Part shown: in pieces, positions 25,331 to 33,741 of the stretch
Numbering within the stretch: position 1 is the stretch's first letter
How the letters are laid out: each line of letters opens with the position of its first letter
Source of the DNA: Serratia liquefaciens ATCC 27592
Lineage (GTDB): Bacteria; Pseudomonadota; Gammaproteobacteria; Enterobacterales; Enterobacteriaceae
Direction of reading: 5' to 3'
Assembly (NCBI RefSeq): GCF_000422085.1
Contig: NC_021741.1
Location: forward strand, 496,001 to 560,000
DNA length: 64,000 nt
Notes under the pieces: generated by a model
The model's database searches: none
Seen by the model: only the letters and a program-made list of their open reading frames with translations
What the model was told of the DNA's origin: nothing
Position numbers and translations under genes: made by a program

Positions 25331-25346
25331 TGTCCCTAAAGGGACA
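25331..25346. promoter_or_regulatory. Palindromic operator ahead of the PuuB-like gene
   Basis: TGTCCCTAAAGGGACA has perfect 7-bp arms around AA. A -10-like GATAAT follows at 25370-25375, so the palindrome centre is about 32 bp upstream of the -10, near position -43. This is the class II activator position typical of LuxR proteins. The LuxR gene ends 21 bp upstream. Confidence 0.55.
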
Positions 25347-25411
25347 TGGCGACGTCGCGCCCACCTCCTGATAATCCGATGTTATGGCATAGGGTCTTCG
25401 GGAGTGCGACA

Positions 25412-26713
25412 GTGAACAATAATATCGAATCGTTAACCTACTACGCGGCAACCAAAAAATACGATCTGCGCTTTCCGACGCTGGAAGAAGATCTGGACGT
25501 TGACGTGGTGATCATCGGCGGTGGTTTCTCCGGCATCAATACCGCCCTGGAGTTGGCTGAGCGCGGCATCACCAATATCGCCATACTCGAAGGGCGCTAC
25601 CTGGGCTACGGCGGCACCGGCCGCAATGGCGGGCAGGTGATGGCCGGTATCGGTCACGATCTGGAAAAAATCAAACGCCACGTCGGCCCCTCCGGGCTGG
25701 AAACCATCTTCAAAATCAGCAACCTCGGCGCCGGGATTATTCGTGAGCGCATCAAGAAGTACGCGATTGATGCCGATTTCTGTTTTGGCTATGGCTACCT
25801 CGGCAGCAATGCACGCCAGGAGAAAACCCTGCGCAGCTGGCTGAAGGAATTCAAGGCGGTATCGCCGGATGAAGAGATTGAACTCTACACCGGCGCAGAG
25901 GTGAAACAGGTCGTGGGGTCAGATGCCTATACCTGCGCATTGAAACACATGGGCGGCGGCCACGTGCATTCGCTCAACCTGCTGTTGGGCGAGGCGAAGG
26001 CGCTCAGCGGCTACGGCGTAAAAATCTTCGAAAACAGCAGCGTGCTGGGCGTGGAATACGGTTCGCGCATCAAAGTGCGCACCGCCATGGGCTCAGTACG
26101 TGCCAACAAGATGCTGTGGGCGTGCAACGGTTTCCTCAACGGCATGGAGCCGTTCATCTACAACAAAACCATCAATACCTACGCGTTCCAACTGGCGACC
26201 GAACCCTTGCCTGAAGAACTGATCCGCCAAATCAGCCCGATCCGCGGTGCCTACAGCGATATCCGCCCGGTGATCGATTATTACCGGGTGACCAATGAAA
26301 ACCGGCTGCTGTTTGGCAGCGCCACCCGCTTGATCGAATACATTCCGTCGGATCTTAAGGCCTGGAACCGCAACCTGATGCTGAAAGTGTTCCCGTACCT
26401 GCATGACGTGAAGATCGACCTGGCCTGGGGCGGGCCGCTGTGTTGCAGCGCCAACCTGTTCCCGCAGATCGGCACCTTGCCGCAGCATGACAACGTGTTT
26501 TATGTGCAGGGCTATTCCGGCTTTGGCGTAACGCCGAGTCATATCGTTTGCAAAGTGTTGGCAGAGGGCATGAGCGAAGGATCGGATCGTTACGATCTGA
26601 TGAGTTCGATTCCGCACGTCAATATCTTCGGTAAAGACAAGCTGCGACGGGTAATGACCACCGCCGGCAAGGTTTGGCACCAGACGTCCGGCTACTGGAA
26701 AGGCCGTCGCTAA
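25412..26713 (+). CDS. PuuB-like FAD-dependent amine oxidoreductase
   Basis: This DAO-superfamily flavoprotein of about 433 residues is similar to PuuB (gamma-glutamylputrescine oxidase). It has a Rossmann dinucleotide motif VVIIGGGFSGINTALELAERG, the family motif GGTGRNGGQVMAG, HVHSLNLLLGEA and a C-terminal VQGYSGFGVTPSH. It probably oxidises an amine or N-substituted amino acid to an aldehyde plus ammonia. I chose the GTG at 25412 because GGGAG precedes it and the likely promoter (GATAAT at 25370) places ATGs at 25346 and 25379 at or before the transcript start. A cupin gene follows 21 bp later. Confidence 0.85.
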   Translation: MNNNIESLTYYAATKKYDLRFPTLEEDLDVDVVIIGGGFSGINTALELAERGITNIAILEGRYLGYGGTGRNGGQVMAGIGHDLEKIKRHVGPSGLETIFKISNLGAGIIRERIKKYAIDADFCFGYGYLGSNARQEKTLRSWLKEFKAVSPDEEIELYTGAEVKQVVGSDAYTCALKHMGGGHVHSLNLLLGEAKALSGYGVKIFENSSVLGVEYGSRIKVRTAMGSVRANKMLWACNGFLNGMEPFIYNKTINTYAFQLATEPLPEELIRQISPIRGAYSDIRPVIDYYRVTNENRLLFGSATRLIEYIPSDLKAWNRNLMLKVFPYLHDVKIDLAWGGPLCCSANLFPQIGTLPQHDNVFYVQGYSGFGVTPSHIVCKVLAEGMSEGSDRYDLMSSIPHVNIFGKDKLRRVMTTAGKVWHQTSGYWKGRR

Positions 26714-26734
26714 TTTTTATCACAGGAGAGAAAC

Positions 26735-27100
26735 ATGAAACCATTACTGCTTAAGCAACCGCTGCCTGAACTGTTGGACATTGGCAGCGTCAGCAACCTG
26801 GGCGCCACGGTGATCGACGGTGAGCCAAACGTCGGGGTGGCGAGCCTTTTCGGTGAGCCGACCGATAACCTGAACTGCGGTATTTTCAGCTGCACGCGCG
26901 GCACCTTTGTAATGGAGTATCCGTTCTCCGAACACGCCACGGTGTGGGAGGGTAGCGCGACGCTGACCGACGAAAAGACCGGTAAATCCGTGCAGTATCA
27001 GGCCGGGGATTCGTGGTTTGTCGAAAAAGGCACCCCGGTACGCTGGGAGATCACCTCGGATCGTTTTGTAAAACATTACCTGGCGATCGTCGAAGGCTGA
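26735..27100 (+). CDS. Cupin-domain protein (DUF861 type)
   Basis: This 121-residue single-cupin protein has the motif region FVMEYPFSEHATVWEGSATLTDEKTG and a second motif YQAGDSWFVEKGTPVRWEI. The pattern fits the EutQ-like cupin_3/DUF861 group, often found beside flavin amine oxidases. CAGGAGAG precedes the ATG. It is the second gene of the LuxR-governed unit; a role as a small metal-dependent enzyme or binding protein is possible but unproven. Confidence 0.82.
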   Translation: MKPLLLKQPLPELLDIGSVSNLGATVIDGEPNVGVASLFGEPTDNLNCGIFSCTRGTFVMEYPFSEHATVWEGSATLTDEKTGKSVQYQAGDSWFVEKGTPVRWEITSDRFVKHYLAIVEG

Positions 27101-27140
27101 TCGTGAACTGGCCCCTCTCCGCCGGGAGGGGGGCATTCAG

Positions 27141-27947
27141 CTATCCCAGCACCCGTTCGATAAAGTCGGTGATCCGCCTTAATATCTGATCCTTGTTGGT
27201 TTCGTTAAAACTCTCGTGTCGCCCGCCTGGATTGACCATCGCTTCGAAATCGCTGCCCTTGAGCAGATCGATCGCGGTTTGCGATTCCGCCATTAACACC
27301 AGCCTGTCGTCATCGCCATGTATCCACAGCGTAGGCAGCGTGCCGAAGCCCGGGCCGGCGTTGATTTTTGCCAGGATCTGCTGCATCGCCCGCAGCGTCG
27401 GGCGTTTGAACGGCCCGTGCCACACCAGCGGGTCGGCCTGATAGGCTTCCCCCACCGACGGATCACGCGACAGGGTGGCAGTATCGAGCGGCGTGTCCGG
27501 GATCTCTGGCAGAGTAAGCAAATCCGAAATCAGGGTTCTTTCGCCAATCAAGGGGCCGGAAAGCACCAGCGCACGCACGTCATCGCCATAACGTTGAACG
27601 TAGCGGGTGGCAATCATCCCGCCCATGGAATGGCCGATAACCACCAGGGGGACGCCAGGATGCAGCCGCTGAAAATGCTCCGTTACGCGTCGAACGTCGT
27701 CGACCACGGCGTCATAATCTTCAATCAATACGCGTTCGCCCTGCGAAAGCCCATGGCCGAGATGATCGGGGCCGAACACCCGCGCACCCTGCGCTTCCAG
27801 CGTACGCGCGACGTACTGATAACGGCCGAGATGCTCGCCGTAACCGTGCACCAGCAGCGCCAGAAAACGCGGTCGGTCATGGCCCCAGTCATGCACGGCA
27901 ATATCGCCATGCCCACCTTTGATAAAGCTGATCTTCTGTTCAGACAT
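27141..27947 (-). CDS. Alpha/beta hydrolase (monoacylglycerol lipase/lysophospholipase-like)
   Basis: This 268-residue serine hydrolase has LALLVHGYGEHLGRYQYVA near residue 30, nucleophile elbow GHSMGG (Ser about 107), acid loop HGDDDRLVL and the C-terminal histidine in GGRHESFNE. This matches the Hydrolase_4 group that cleaves acylglycerols and lysophospholipids. It is cytoplasmic, with no signal peptide. It converges on the cupin gene and is followed upstream by the deacetylase-like gene. The substrate is not shown by the sequence. Confidence 0.87.
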   Translation of the reverse strand: MSEQKISFIKGGHGDIAVHDWGHDRPRFLALLVHGYGEHLGRYQYVARTLEAQGARVFGPDHLGHGLSQGERVLIEDYDAVVDDVRRVTEHFQRLHPGVPLVVIGHSMGGMIATRYVQRYGDDVRALVLSGPLIGERTLISDLLTLPEIPDTPLDTATLSRDPSVGEAYQADPLVWHGPFKRPTLRAMQQILAKINAGPGFGTLPTLWIHGDDDRLVLMAESQTAIDLLKGSDFEAMVNPGGRHESFNETNKDQILRRITDFIERVLG

Positions 27948-28033
27948 CGTATTTTCTCATCGGAAAGGTCATATTCAGCGTAGCGGCAAAGCGGAGAATG
28001 GGTAGGGGCACTGCGTGCGGTGCCCCAGGATAT

Positions 28034-29146
28034 TTAGCGAATGAAGTGCTGTGCCAGCGCATCGATAGCCTGGCGTTGGAACAGATTGAAGGCGTCTCGC
28101 GGCTGCTGTTGGCGGATGAATGCCAACAGCGGATCTTCGACCTCGGTGCGAATACCGCTAAGCTGCTCCATCACCGCCAGCCCGCAGAAGGGCACGTAGG
28201 ACTCGGCATAACCGCCCTCATGCACCATCACCAGCTTTCCATCGCAGAGGCGGTCGGCGGCGTCCTGCACCAGGGCCGTCATGCTGCGGAAACTGTCGCT
28301 GTGCAACTGCATGCGCGCCAGCGGGTCGAGGGCATTGGCATCGTAGCCGCAGGCAACAATGATCAGCTCGGGTTTGAAGCGCTCGAGTGCCGGGATCACT
28401 ATCTGTCGCATGGCATACAGATAGCCGTCGTCACCGGCGCCCGCCAGCAGCGGAATATTGATGTTAAAGCCTTCTCCCGCCCCGGCACCGCGGTCCTGTT
28501 CACCGGAGTAGCCCGCTGGGAAGCAGCCGTCCTGATGCAGCGACATCGTCAGTACGTCGTCACGTTGCCAATAGATATGCTGCGTACCATTACCGTGATG
28601 CACGTCCCAATCGAGCACCGCCACTTTGCCCAAACCGTATTTGGCCCTGGCACGCTCGATGGCGATCGGGATATTGGCCAGAAAGCAGAACCCCATCGAT
28701 TGATCCGGCAGGCAATGGTGGCCCGGTGGGCGCGACAACGCATAGGCGTTATCCAGGTGGCCCTGCAGCACCGCTTCGACCGCCGCGCAGGCCAGCCCGG
28801 CGGACAGTTTGGCTATCTCGTAGCTGCCCGGGCCCAAAGGTGCTTCCTCACCCAGCATGCCGCCGCCGTTATCACTTAGCTGTTTGAAACGTTGCAGATA
28901 GTCGGTCGGATGAATGCGTAACAGGTCTTCTTCCGTCGCCATGTCGGTACTTAGCAGCTGGAGCTGTCGCGACAGGCCGGACACGTCCATCAGGTTTTTC
29001 ATCCGCCGTTTGGTTTCCGGCGATTCGGCATGGCCCGCCCCTGAGGGCGGTTGCACCCAGCCGCCGACCGGCAGCGTGGTGGCATGCAGGCCGGTGCTGT
29101 GCCAGAAACAGCGTTCATCAAACAAGAAACCGGTTTTTCTTTTCAC
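28034..29146 (-). CDS. Class II histone-deacetylase-like amidohydrolase (acetylpolyamine type)
   Basis: This 370-residue zinc hydrolase of the arginase/deacetylase fold has the marks ALSRPPGHHCLPDQSMGFCF, zinc ligands in VAVLDWDVHHGNGTQ, ACGYDANALDPLARM and VMVHEGGYAESY. Bacterial members deacetylate acetylpolyamines or other N-acetylated or amide-linked amines, not histones. The start is a GTG (29146) behind AGGAG. It lies 13 bp after the MFS gene and is in one unit with it and the LuxR-type regulator, suggesting import then deacylation of an amide. Confidence 0.9.
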   Translation of the reverse strand: MKRKTGFLFDERCFWHSTGLHATTLPVGGWVQPPSGAGHAESPETKRRMKNLMDVSGLSRQLQLLSTDMATEEDLLRIHPTDYLQRFKQLSDNGGGMLGEEAPLGPGSYEIAKLSAGLACAAVEAVLQGHLDNAYALSRPPGHHCLPDQSMGFCFLANIPIAIERARAKYGLGKVAVLDWDVHHGNGTQHIYWQRDDVLTMSLHQDGCFPAGYSGEQDRGAGAGEGFNINIPLLAGAGDDGYLYAMRQIVIPALERFKPELIIVACGYDANALDPLARMQLHSDSFRSMTALVQDAADRLCDGKLVMVHEGGYAESYVPFCGLAVMEQLSGIRTEVEDPLLAFIRQQQPRDAFNLFQRQAIDALAQHFIR

Positions 29147-29159
29147 CTTATTACTCCTG

Positions 29160-30332
29160 TTAAATGGCGCGTTGAACGCGCGGTGAAGCCAGCGAAATCA
29201 GCAGCAGCGACAGCAGCGCACTGCCCAGCGCCCCGACCAGCAGCCTGTCGAAACCGCCTGAAGACTCAATCCAATAACCGGCCAGCGATGGGCCGATCGC
29301 CATGCCGCCGCCAATCACCAGATTGATGTTGTTCATCAGCTTGCCGTTGTTATCCAGCCCGGCGACGCGGGCCAGGATAAACGGCAGCACAAAGGTCCAG
29401 GTAAACTTGAACAGCACCGCTGCCAGCGCAAAACGCAGCAGCTGCGGCGTGTGGAACAGCAGCGCAATGCCGGCGAGCAACAAGCCGTAACTTAGCCAGA
29501 TCAGCCCATTGCCGCCTCGCCTGGCGCTGATGAACGCCGCACCACCGGCGCCGACGATGCCAAACAGCGTGGCGGCCGCCAGCACCTGGCCGCTGCTGAC
29601 CGGCGAAAGGCCGGCCGCGTGGGCGATACTGCCGATAAAGGTCCAGACTGCGCTCAGGCTGATATAAAAGGTCAGCACCGCCAGGACGGCGAAGACTTTA
29701 CGCAGCCACGGCGTTGCCGTGGTATGGGCGGTGGATTGCGCAGGGTGAAAGCCGCTGGGAAAGGCGGAAAGCAGCGGCAGGCAGCACAGCATGATGGCCG
29801 CCAGGATCAGGTATACCGCCATCAGGCCAAAATGGGCGAACAGCAAGGGCAGCACCAGCAGCCCAACGGCGCCAAGCACCAACTGGCCCAGCACCCACAA
29901 GGCGTAAACCCGGCTGGGGTTGGCGGTGCCACCGGCACAGGTGATACACAGGATCATCAGTGTGCCGCCCGCCAAAGAGGCGATGAAACGCAGCCCCAGT
30001 AACAGGTGAAAATCACTGACCATTGCCGACGCCAAATTGCCGACGATAAACACCCCCGCAGCCAGGGTTGCCACCCGGCGCCAGTTAACGCGGCTGATCC
30101 ACCACCAGGCAGGCAGGGTGGCGAGGCTCATGGCCCCCAGCTCGGTGGAAAACAGATGGCCGATTTGCGCGGGGGTGAGCGACCATTGGCTGGCCAGTTG
30201 CGCGGCAACCGCCGGGGCGGTCATCAGGATGCCCGGTGCAATGGCGGCAAAGATGATGATGGCGGTCAGCAGCCGCGGCGGGCAGGGGAGAGCCGCCCCG
30301 GCAGCGGGTACAGAAACGGAATCACTGGACAT
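29160..30332 (-). CDS. MFS transporter
   Basis: This 390-residue carrier has about 12 membrane segments and no large soluble domain. The central cytoplasmic loop is about residues 205-220. It lacks a diagnostic substrate motif. It is encoded between a LuxR-type regulator and a deacetylase-like enzyme on the same strand, so it probably imports the enzyme's substrate or exports its product. ATG at 30332; no strong Shine-Dalgarno sequence is seen. Confidence 0.85.
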   Translation of the reverse strand: MSSDSVSVPAAGAALPCPPRLLTAIIIFAAIAPGILMTAPAVAAQLASQWSLTPAQIGHLFSTELGAMSLATLPAWWWISRVNWRRVATLAAGVFIVGNLASAMVSDFHLLLGLRFIASLAGGTLMILCITCAGGTANPSRVYALWVLGQLVLGAVGLLVLPLLFAHFGLMAVYLILAAIMLCCLPLLSAFPSGFHPAQSTAHTTATPWLRKVFAVLAVLTFYISLSAVWTFIGSIAHAAGLSPVSSGQVLAAATLFGIVGAGGAAFISARRGGNGLIWLSYGLLLAGIALLFHTPQLLRFALAAVLFKFTWTFVLPFILARVAGLDNNGKLMNNINLVIGGGMAIGPSLAGYWIESSGGFDRLLVGALGSALLSLLLISLASPRVQRAI

Positions 30333-30472
30333 AATAATTATCCCCGCAGGTTAAGCCTGAGTCAGATATAACCGCGTTGCCGTATTCTGGGCAGGCGGAA
30401 ACCGCGCCATGAATGGCGAATAATTAACGAACTTATTTTCTCCACTATAAGCCGATGTTATGGCTCTATTTA

Positions 30473-31120
30473 TTAACCGTGGGCAATAAAGCTGCTGGCC
30501 ACCAATTCGGTACGGTTGACCACTTCAGTTTTGGCAAAAATATTGCGCATATGGGTTTTTACCGTTGAAAGCGAAATACCCAGCTTCAACGCTATGCGTT
30601 TATTACTGGCGCCTTCACGCACCATATTGACGATCTCCTGCTCTTTGGCGGTCAGCAGGCGGGCTTCCCCGTCGGGCAAAAGGTCGCGGGTCGCCAGTTC
30701 GATCAGCGGCATCACCGCCCGCAGGCGACCGCGTTCCAGTTCGGTAAACGGCGTATCGCGGATCAAGGACACCCCGGCAACGATGCGTTTACGCTGCCGA
30801 ATAAAGATCTCCGTCATGTCGCGCATATCATTGGGCAGCATAAAGTCATGATAGTAATGGCGGTTATTGGCGATTGCCGCCGGGCTCATGCCGACCATAT
30901 TGATGTCCTGCTGGTGAAAGTTGGCAGGCTTGAGCGGATCGATCTGCTGGAAATGGTTCAAGTACTGCTGGTGGGTTTTATCGGAGATGCCGTGCAAAAT
31001 ATAGTGGTCTGGCCGCAGGTCCTGGTTAACCAAATAAAACACCCCTGCGGACACCGGGATCAGGTGCGCAATGGTGGTCAAACAGCTGTTGATAAAGGCA
31101 TCGGACGATGTAATGTGCAT
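30473..31120 (-). CDS. LuxR-type regulator (MoaR-like position)
   Basis: This 215-residue protein has a GAF-like N-terminal sensor (about 1-140) and a C-terminal LuxR helix-turn-helix (LLTAKEQEIVNMVREGASNKRIALKLGISLSTVKTHMRNIFAKT). GGGAGGAAATG-type sequence gives a good ribosome-binding site. It is divergent from the permease-SDR-MoaF operon and lies ahead of the MFS/deacetylase genes. In Klebsiella a positive regulator, MoaR, controls the monoamine genes moaEF; equivalence is suggested by context only. Confidence 0.87.
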   Translation of the reverse strand: MHITSSDAFINSCLTTIAHLIPVSAGVFYLVNQDLRPDHYILHGISDKTHQQYLNHFQQIDPLKPANFHQQDINMVGMSPAAIANNRHYYHDFMLPNDMRDMTEIFIRQRKRIVAGVSLIRDTPFTELERGRLRAVMPLIELATRDLLPDGEARLLTAKEQEIVNMVREGASNKRIALKLGISLSTVKTHMRNIFAKTEVVNRTELVASSFIAHG

Positions 31121-31434
31121 GATTCATTTCCTCCCTTTATCGTTCGGTCTGGAATATTCGGTCAATATGTGAACGATACAAGCATAGTGATAGCAATTGT
31201 GCAACACAATAAATACATATTAACAACGTGAGCCTGATTGCAATAAAACACATAAATAACAAGGCAACGAAGAGGCCTCGGCAGCGACAGTGCCGCACGA
31301 GTGTCGATATTTTATTAATATATTAACGAATTGCCTATGGCCTTCCTGCTGAATTTACAGCAATTTCCCCCTCGGCGTGGTGACCCCCTGCGATATCACC
31401 GGCCAGTCTCACCGCTGATGCCGCTCCCCACGGC

Positions 31435-31450
31435 TCGTTCTTAAGAACGA
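31435..31450. promoter_or_regulatory. Perfect palindromic operator, distal copy
   Basis: TCGTTCTTAAGAACGA is fully symmetric. It is followed by TAGACAGC, and the second copy at 31561 is followed by TAGTCAGC, so a block of about 25 bp is repeated. The centres are 126 bp apart, close to 12 helical turns. Confidence 0.65.
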
Positions 31451-31560
31451 TAGACAGCCTTAATCCCGTTTGTTCTCTCTGTGAAAACCTTTTCCGGCCA
31501 ACGAAAACCATAACGGTTGATTGGGCACCAAAGGTAAGACGAAAAAGCTATGGTTTAGCC

Positions 31561-31606
31561 TCGTCCTTAAGGACGATAGTCAGCATTTTCTTTTCCTCTC
31601 TATAGT
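31561..31606 (+). promoter_or_regulatory. Perfect palindromic operator abutting a promoter
   Basis: TCGTCCTTAAGGACGA (31561-31576) is fully symmetric and ends where the -35 element should be. A -10-like TATAGT follows at 31601-31606. The centre is about 32 bp before the -10, the same geometry as at 25331-25346. This fits class II activation of the operon at 31686 by a LuxR-type protein. Confidence 0.65.
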
Positions 31607-31685
31607 GATATTGCCGCCACTGGCGACGAAACACCTGCAAAAGCACCATCAGGGCCAAACGATAAAACTATAAGAGGACATAACC

Positions 31686-33179
31686 ATGAACCTGTCGTCG
31701 CGGCTTCATGCCCATCTTGAGCGGGGCAAGGTCGGATTCCCCACCACGCTGGCCAGCTCGGTCGGGGTGATTATGGCCAGCCCGGTGATCCTCACCGTGA
31801 CCAGCGGTTTCGGCATCGGCGGCGATACCTTCGCGCTGGCGATGCTGATCGCCTTTATCATGATGCAGGCCCAGCTCACCACCTTCTCGGAAGCGGCGGC
31901 GATCTTGCCGACCTCCGGATCGGTGTATGACTATATCGCCTGTGGTATGGGACGCTTTTTTGCCATTACCGGCGCGCTGTCGGCCTACTTGATCGTGCAT
32001 ATCTTTGCCGGGACCGCCGAAACCATTCTCTCCGGCATTATGGCGCTGGTGAATTTTGAGCACCTTAATACCCTGATGGAAACTCACAATGCTTCCTGGA
32101 TGGTGGGGGTGGGGTTGGTCATCGTGTTCGGTGCACTCAACGCCTTCGGCATCGAGGCCTTCGGTAAAGCGGAGATCGTGCTGACCTTCGCCATGTGGAG
32201 CACCCTGGTGATATTTGGCATTACCGGGCTGCTTTCGCCGCATGCAGTACCGCTGGAAGGCTGGTTCGGCAGCACGCTGAGCCTGAGCGATCCCTTTGCG
32301 GTATTCAGCCTGATCGGTATGGCGATGTTTATGTTCGTCGGTTGTGAGCTGGTCACGCCGATGGCGCCGGAGATCAAAAGCTCCGCCAGTGTTATCCCAC
32401 GGGCGATGTCGCTGGGGCTGTGTGGCGTGGCGGTGTGCATGGCGTTGTACGGTGCGGCGCTCAGCCATCAGGTGGAAAACGTGGTGGTGGATGCCGCCAA
32501 CGGCGTTCATCTGCTGGATACGCCGATGGCGATCCCGGCTTTTGCCGGTCAGGTGATGGGCGAGTTCGGCAAATACTGGTTGGGTATTGGGCTGCTGCTG
32601 GCCGGGGCGGCGACCATCAACACGCTGATGGCGGCGGTGCCGCGTATTCTTTACGGCATGGCGCTGGACGGGGCATTGCCACGTATCTTCGCCTATCTGC
32701 ACCCCCGTTTTAAAACCCCGGTGGTAGGTATTCTGGTCGCGGTATTGATCCCCTGCGTGCATGCCTTTGCCATTCAGGGCAATCTCGACCGTATTATTCC
32801 GCTGGTGCTGGCGGCGGTGTGCGCCTGGGGCGTGGCCTACCTGCTGGTCACCTGCTCGGTGGTGATCCTGCGTATTCGCCGCCCGGATCTGCCACGCGCT
32901 TACAAATCTCCCTGGTTCCCGCTGCCGCAAATTGTCTCCAGCGTGGGCATCGTGCTGGCGATTATCTATATCACCCCGCCGGGCATGGATCCGCGTGCCG
33001 TCTATATCCCGTTCAGCATCATGATTGGCCTGACTGCTGCCTATGCGCTGTTCTGGACCCTGTGCGTGCAAAAGGTCAATCCGTTTAAACCGGTGCCGGT
33101 CGAACAGGTACTGGAAACGGCCTTTGCCAAAGCGGAAAGCGAGGAGGCGCAGTTTGATCGGCTTACTTCCCTCACTTAA
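31686..33179 (+). CDS. APC-superfamily amino acid/amine permease
   Basis: This 497-residue transporter is predicted to have 12 membrane segments. APC landmarks include LASSVGVIMASPVILTVTSGFG in the first segment, PTSGSVYDYIACGMG, VGCELVTPMAPEIKSSASVIPRAM and PRILYGMALDGALPRIF. AAGAGGA precedes the ATG. It is the first gene of a five-gene operon, overlapping the next gene by 26 bp. In context it would import an amine or amino acid processed by the two downstream dehydrogenases. Confidence 0.9.
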   Translation: MNLSSRLHAHLERGKVGFPTTLASSVGVIMASPVILTVTSGFGIGGDTFALAMLIAFIMMQAQLTTFSEAAAILPTSGSVYDYIACGMGRFFAITGALSAYLIVHIFAGTAETILSGIMALVNFEHLNTLMETHNASWMVGVGLVIVFGALNAFGIEAFGKAEIVLTFAMWSTLVIFGITGLLSPHAVPLEGWFGSTLSLSDPFAVFSLIGMAMFMFVGCELVTPMAPEIKSSASVIPRAMSLGLCGVAVCMALYGAALSHQVENVVVDAANGVHLLDTPMAIPAFAGQVMGEFGKYWLGIGLLLAGAATINTLMAAVPRILYGMALDGALPRIFAYLHPRFKTPVVGILVAVLIPCVHAFAIQGNLDRIIPLVLAAVCAWGVAYLLVTCSVVILRIRRPDLPRAYKSPWFPLPQIVSSVGIVLAIIYITPPGMDPRAVYIPFSIMIGLTAAYALFWTLCVQKVNPFKPVPVEQVLETAFAKAESEEAQFDRLTSLT

Positions 33180-33741
33180 TCGCTACTGGCAGCGCTCCCC
33201 GGCGGGCTACCAGCCAGGCGTCACCCTCAGCCGGCTGGCGAACAATCTGCAGCCCTATGCCTGCGAGCGCCTTTCGCCCTGCCTGCTGCGCCTGACCTTG
33301 CCGCAGGGGGCGGTTATCGACATTAGCGAACAGGTCAGCGCGCTGTTTATGGCGCATATCGTTAGTCAGCGTTTCTGCGTGCAGGGGGCGTGCTCGCAGA
33401 AGGAGCCGCTGACGCTACGCATTAACGCCGGCGGTTGGTTGCGGCGACGCGGCGTGGTTTATCGCGCGACCCGGGATGATGCCGTAGCGCAGCGAATGAT
33501 TGCCGCTCTGCGGCGCTATCCGCAGATTGCCGAAACGCTGGAGCAGCTGGATTTTCGGCGTATCCAACTGACGGTCGCGGCCGGTCATTGGCGGCTGGAG
33601 ATCGAACATTTCGCCGCTTCGGAAGTGGTCAGCCGTTTGCCTGCCGGTCGCCGCTATCTGCGGCTGGAACCGGAGCAGCGGCGCTTGCTGCTGAGCAGCC
33701 TGCTGATGATCGGCCAATTGATGGAGAAACTGGATGAGTAG
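33154..33741 (+). CDS. DUF3156-type protein, TTG start inside the permease gene
   Basis: This 195-residue protein has no clear enzymatic motif. It appears to belong to the DUF3156 group found beside amino acid permeases (recognised by context and general sequence, moderate certainty). GAGGAGG at 33141-33147 lies seven bases before the TTG at 33154, a near-perfect ribosome-binding site, while upstream ATGs are embedded in the permease frame. It overlaps the permease by 26 bp and the following SDR by 8 bp, so it is translationally coupled on both sides. It has no signal peptide or membrane helix. Confidence 0.72.
   Translation: MIGLLPSLNRYWQRSPAGYQPGVTLSRLANNLQPYACERLSPCLLRLTLPQGAVIDISEQVSALFMAHIVSQRFCVQGACSQKEPLTLRINAGGWLRRRGVVYRATRDDAVAQRMIAALRRYPQIAETLEQLDFRRIQLTVAAGHWRLEIEHFAASEVVSRLPAGRRYLRLEPEQRRLLLSSLLMIGQLMEKLDE

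Larger units (their letters stand above)
31121..31685. other. Regulatory region between LuxR-type gene and permease operon
   Basis: No gene is seen in these 565 bp. The region contains the AT-rich repeat 31314-31327, two perfect 16-bp palindromes (31435-31450 and 31561-31576), an inverted repeat AAAACCATA (near 31504) with TATGGTTTA (near 31550), a -10-like TATAGT at 31601-31606 and the permease ribosome-binding site AAGAGGA. It reads as a complex divergent control region. Confidence 0.6.

Noticed and set aside
31668..33071. 467-codon open frame opposite the APC permease
   Set aside because: The product is extremely His/Gln/Arg-rich, which is the antisense pattern of membrane-protein codons. 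No independent support.
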